Assembly: GCA_947494695.1 (NCBI GenBank)
Contig: CANLWB010000006.1
Span: forward strand, 186,001 to 250,000
Length of the DNA stretch: 64,000 bases
Source: an uncultured Flavobacteriaceae bacterium
GTDB lineage: Bacteria > Bacteroidota > Bacteroidia > Flavobacteriales > Flavobacteriaceae
Direction of reading: 5' to 3'
Positions 61,203 through 64,000 of this stretch are shown piece after piece. Position 1 is the first letter of the stretch. The number at the start of each line of letters is the position of its first letter. The notes beneath the pieces were generated by a model, which made no database searches, was not told the origin of the DNA, and saw nothing but the letters and a program-made list of their open reading frames with translations. A program made the translations under genes and the position numbers.

Positions 61203-61910
61203 ATGAATATAGCTTTACTAGGATACGGAAAAATGGGTAAAACCATTGAACAAATTGCGATTAAAAGAGGCCATAATATTGTATTGACTATTGATAAAGA
61301 CGATAACGATTACGATATTACAACAGCAGACGTTGCTATAGACTTTAGCATTCCAAATGTTGCATTCGATAATATATCGAACTGCATAAACAATGGCGTA
61401 CCAGTAATTTCTGGAACAACAGGGTGGTTAGATAAATATGACGAAGCTATAGCACTGTGTAAAGAAAAAAAAGGCGGTTTTATTTACGCCTCCAATTATA
61501 GTTTGGGCGTAAACATCTTTTTCGAGCTTAATAAAACATTAGCTAAAATGATGAGTACTCTGGATCAATACAATGTGAGTATGGAAGAAATTCACCATAC
61601 GCAAAAACTAGATGCGCCTAGCGGAACAGCGATTTCTTTAGCAGATGACGTTATTTCTCAGCACAACGCTTATAGTAACTGGGAACTCGATAAAAAAACA
61701 GCAGACGATGTAATTCCGATTGCAGCCAAACGTATCGAAAACGTTCCAGGCACTCACACTGTGGACTACGACAGTGAAGTGGATTCTATTTCTATAAAAC
61801 ATACTGCACATACAAGACATGGCTTTGCTTTGGGTGCCGTGGTAGCCGCCGAATGGTTAGTCGGAAAAACAGGAGTATTCACAATGAATGATGTGTTAAA
61901 TATTGGTTAA
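61203..61910 (+). CDS. dapB: 4-Hydroxy-tetrahydrodipicolinate reductase
   Basis: The 235-residue protein has the NAD(P)-binding LLGYGKMGKTIEQIA (residues 4-18), VISGTTGWL and the catalytic EIHHTQKLDAPSGTAISLAD (about 131-150), with SIKHTAHTRHGFALGAVVAAEWL near the end. It makes tetrahydrodipicolinate in the lysine and meso-diaminopimelate pathway. The short form is usual in Bacteroidota. The ATG starts right after the DUF5683 stop, so these genes are probably co-transcribed. Confidence 0.95.
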   Translation: MNIALLGYGKMGKTIEQIAIKRGHNIVLTIDKDDNDYDITTADVAIDFSIPNVAFDNISNCINNGVPVISGTTGWLDKYDEAIALCKEKKGGFIYASNYSLGVNIFFELNKTLAKMMSTLDQYNVSMEEIHHTQKLDAPSGTAISLADDVISQHNAYSNWELDKKTADDVIPIAAKRIENVPGTHTVDYDSEVDSISIKHTAHTRHGFALGAVVAAEWLVGKTGVFTMNDVLNIG

Positions 61911-61974
61911 TACCAAATAAACTTGTAACAGTATTAATAGTGTTAACAACTAACAAAAACTAAAATTTAAGACT

Positions 61975-63558
61975 ATGACACTTACACAATGGTTTGTATG
62001 TATATTAATTATTCAAGTCATTCACGGTTTAGGTACCTGGAAACTTTATGTAAAGGCTAACAAACAGGCCTGGGAAGCTTTTGTACCTGTTTACAACGGC
62101 GTTGTTTTAATGAAAATTATAAACCGTCCCTGGTGGTGGGTTATCCTGTTATTTTTACCCATAGTAAACCTTATTATGTTTCCTGTTATCTGGGTTGAAA
62201 CTGCCAGAAGTTTTGGTAAAAACTCTAATTTAGATACGGCTTTGGCCATCTTAACACTAGGCTTTTACAATTACTATTTAAACTATGCCGCAGATGTTAA
62301 CTACATCGAAAACCGCGATTTAAAACCTAAAAGTTCTGGAGGCGATTGGGTGAGCTCTATTCTATTTGCTGTAGTTGCTGCAACCATCGTGCATACCTAT
62401 TTTATACAACCATTTACAATCCCCTCATCGTCTTTAGAAAAGTCTTTGTTAGTTGGAGATTTTCTTTTCGTGAGTAAATTTCATTATGGTGCCAGAATAC
62501 CCATGACAACTGTTGCCGCGCCTATGGTACATGATACCATCCCGAAATTAGGAACCAAGTCTTATTTGTTTAATGATAATTACGACAAACGAAACACCTC
62601 TTGGATTAACAAACTTCAATTACCTTATTTAAGGCTTCCTGGTTTTGAAAACATAGACAGAAATGAGATTGTCGTGTTCAATCAACCGGCAGATACCTTA
62701 CTGGATATGAACGATTTTCATCCAGACCGAAATTATTATAAGCCTATTGACAAGAAAACAAATCTGGTAAAACGTTGTGTAGGCGTTCCAGGAGATTCAT
62801 TGGAAGTCCGCAACGGTTACGTATATATAAATGGAAAAAAGAATGAGCTTCCAGACAGAGCGCATTTACAATTTAGTTATCACGTACAACCAAAAAACAA
62901 TCAGTTTAACCCGAAGTATGTAAAAGATCGTTATGACATTACAGATGGCTTTGGAATCATTAATCAGCAAAACACATACTATTTTTCGGCCATTTCTGAT
63001 GAAGCTGCAGCTAAGTTCAAAAACCATCCTAATGTCGCCAGTATCACTCCTAACAGACAAGAAAAAGGAGTTAGAGACCCAGGTATCTTTCCACATCACC
63101 CTAATTATAACTGGAACGTTGATTTCTTTGGTCCACTTTACATCCCTGAAGAAGGCAAAACGATTGATCTTAATTTAGAAGTCTTACCACTATACAAACG
63201 TGTAATTACTGAATACGAAAGGAATGCTTTAGAGGTTAAAGGAAATCAGATTTATATTAACGGTCAGATTGCCAACACCTATACGTTTAAACAAAATTAT
63301 TACTGGATGATGGGTGATAATCGCCATAATTCCATCGACGCCCGAGCATGGGGATTTGTTCCCTTTGACCACGTTGTTGGTAAACCCGTATTTATCTGGA
63401 TGAGTTGGGACGGACTTAGCAACCCGCGTTGGGAACGTTTCTTTACAACCGTTAGTGGTAGTGGCAAACCGACCTCATTCCTTATTCCGTTCCTTGTTTT
63501 ATTATTGGGATGGCTTGGATATAGCAAATGGAGAAAACGTAAACAAGCGAACGCTTAA
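61975..63558 (+). CDS. lepB: Signal peptidase I with N-terminal DUF5684 membrane domain
   Basis: The 527-residue protein has an N-terminal multi-pass part (WFVCILIIQVIHGLGTWKLY, PWWWVILLFLPIVNLIMFPVIW), then a third membrane segment and the S26 catalytic domain: PFTIPSSSLEKSLLVGDFLFVSKFHYG with the nucleophile Ser in the SSS block, KRCVGVPGDSLEVRNGYVYING with the general-base Lys, and MMGDNRHNSIDARAWGFVP. A C-terminal membrane segment (LIPFLVLLLGWLGYSKW) follows. The N-terminal domain and the long inserts are typical of Flavobacteriia. It cleaves signal peptides at the outer face of the inner membrane. Confidence 0.95.
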   Translation: MTLTQWFVCILIIQVIHGLGTWKLYVKANKQAWEAFVPVYNGVVLMKIINRPWWWVILLFLPIVNLIMFPVIWVETARSFGKNSNLDTALAILTLGFYNYYLNYAADVNYIENRDLKPKSSGGDWVSSILFAVVAATIVHTYFIQPFTIPSSSLEKSLLVGDFLFVSKFHYGARIPMTTVAAPMVHDTIPKLGTKSYLFNDNYDKRNTSWINKLQLPYLRLPGFENIDRNEIVVFNQPADTLLDMNDFHPDRNYYKPIDKKTNLVKRCVGVPGDSLEVRNGYVYINGKKNELPDRAHLQFSYHVQPKNNQFNPKYVKDRYDITDGFGIINQQNTYYFSAISDEAAAKFKNHPNVASITPNRQEKGVRDPGIFPHHPNYNWNVDFFGPLYIPEEGKTIDLNLEVLPLYKRVITEYERNALEVKGNQIYINGQIANTYTFKQNYYWMMGDNRHNSIDARAWGFVPFDHVVGKPVFIWMSWDGLSNPRWERFFTTVSGSGKPTSFLIPFLVLLLGWLGYSKWRKRKQANA

Positions 63559-63676
63559 TTTATAAGGTCATTCCCATGTGATCGTTGAGCGCTCACGAAT
63601 TGAAAACGGGAATCTCTTTTAAAACATTTCGAATTTCAACTTATAAGATTCTCACAAAGTTGCGAATGGTGTAACA

Positions 63677-64000
63677 ATGGACATTATATTACATCCAACA
63701 TACTTCCCTAATATTGCTCATTTTGTCGCTATGGCACAATCTAGTAATGTTATGTTTGAAATCGATGATAATTTTTTAAAACAAACGTATAGAAACCGAA
63801 CGTATATCTACGGCGCTAATGGAAGGTTAAATTTGAACATTCCCGTAATACATTCGCAAAAGAATCGTCAAAAATACCGGGATGTAAAAATATTCAATGA
63901 AGAAAAGTGGCAAAGTCTTCATTGGAAATCCTTAATATCTGCCTATCGTACCTCTCCTTTTTTTGAGTATTATGAAGATGAGCTTCTCCCCTTATTTAAT
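63677..64000 (+). CDS. WbqC-like family protein, N-terminal part
   Basis: From ATG at 63677 the frame reads MDIILHPTYFPNIAHFVAMA, then YRNRTYIYGANGRLNLNIPV, EKWQSLHWKSLISAYRTSPF and FEYYEDELLPLF, and runs off the window. This matches the WbqC-like family (PF08889), in which WHP/HPTYFPN at the start, QxYR(N)R and SAYRxSPFFEYY are conserved. The role is not established; relatives occur near surface-polysaccharide genes. Here it follows lepB by about 120 bases on the same strand. Confidence 0.85.
   Translation, partial: MDIILHPTYFPNIAHFVAMAQSSNVMFEIDDNFLKQTYRNRTYIYGANGRLNLNIPVIHSQKNRQKYRDVKIFNEEKWQSLHWKSLISAYRTSPFFEYYEDELLPLFN

Overview
This window looks like the chromosome of a marine or host-associated member of the Flavobacteriaceae (Bacteroidota). 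It is AT-rich and full of SusC/SusD-type and other TonB-dependent receptors, lipoproteins with short lipoboxes, and promoters of the Bacteroidota type (TTG, about 19 bases, TAnnTTTG). Other typical markers are a class I signal peptidase of the long flavobacterial kind, a methylmalonyl-CoA mutase pair and an IntDOT-like integrase.

Layout. 0-5.7 kb (minus): a metal-related neighbourhood with a CobW-type GTPase (cut by the window edge), a MogA-like molybdopterin adenylyltransferase, an HGSNAT-like membrane protein and a siderophore-type TonB receptor. It also holds two decayed genes (a DUF3299-like fragment and a frameshifted ABC ATPase) and a small His/Cys membrane protein, with Fur/Zur-like palindromes upstream. 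6.2-7.1 kb: tRNA-Pro(GGG) preceded by a tandem array. 7.2-8.2 kb: trxB. 8.9-24.6 kb: a polysaccharide utilisation locus, apparently mannose-directed. It contains a TPR lipoprotein, a ROK kinase fused to mannose-6-phosphate isomerase, SusD, SusC, DUF4961 and DUF5004 proteins, a GntR/UTRA regulator, a DUF5005-like protein and a GH92 mannosidase fused to an SGNH esterase. 25-36.2 kb: scattered single genes (GNAT acetyltransferases, rhodanese, LysR, AraC, HxlR, VOC proteins, DoxX, lipoproteins). 37.5-47.3 kb: a mobilizable genomic island with a coupling protein, MobB relaxase, BfmA, RadC-like protein, SSB, DUF932 protein and tyrosine integrase, lying against the 3' end of tRNA-Pro(UGG). 48.2-52.1 kb: a TonB receptor, PQQ sugar dehydrogenase and cytochrome c. 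52.4-64 kb: housekeeping genes (udk, ftsB/divIC, mutA, mutB, two parA, parB, dapB, lepB, a WbqC-like gene).

Most striking observation. Both tRNA-Pro genes are preceded by copies of the same architecture, read in the tRNA direction: truncated tRNA 5' part, then a short GC-cored palindrome (core ACGCYA..GGCGT) abutting it exactly, then a small GIY-YIG nuclease gene (now broken), whose reading frame runs straight into a regenerated tRNA 5' end. At tRNA-Pro(GGG) the unit is repeated three times, and the likely ancestral promoter lies upstream of the whole array. At tRNA-Pro(UGG) the insertion point in the tRNA differs, but palindrome family and GIY-YIG gene are the same. This suggests a minimal tRNA-targeting mobile element that restores its target by carrying the tRNA 5' part. 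I know of no description of it, but could not search.

A second notable pattern is a ~132-bp repeat found three times in the island, each copy directly upstream of a small minus-strand gene. It contains a GGAGGTGCC direct repeat and a probable promoter, so it looks like a private regulon of the island.
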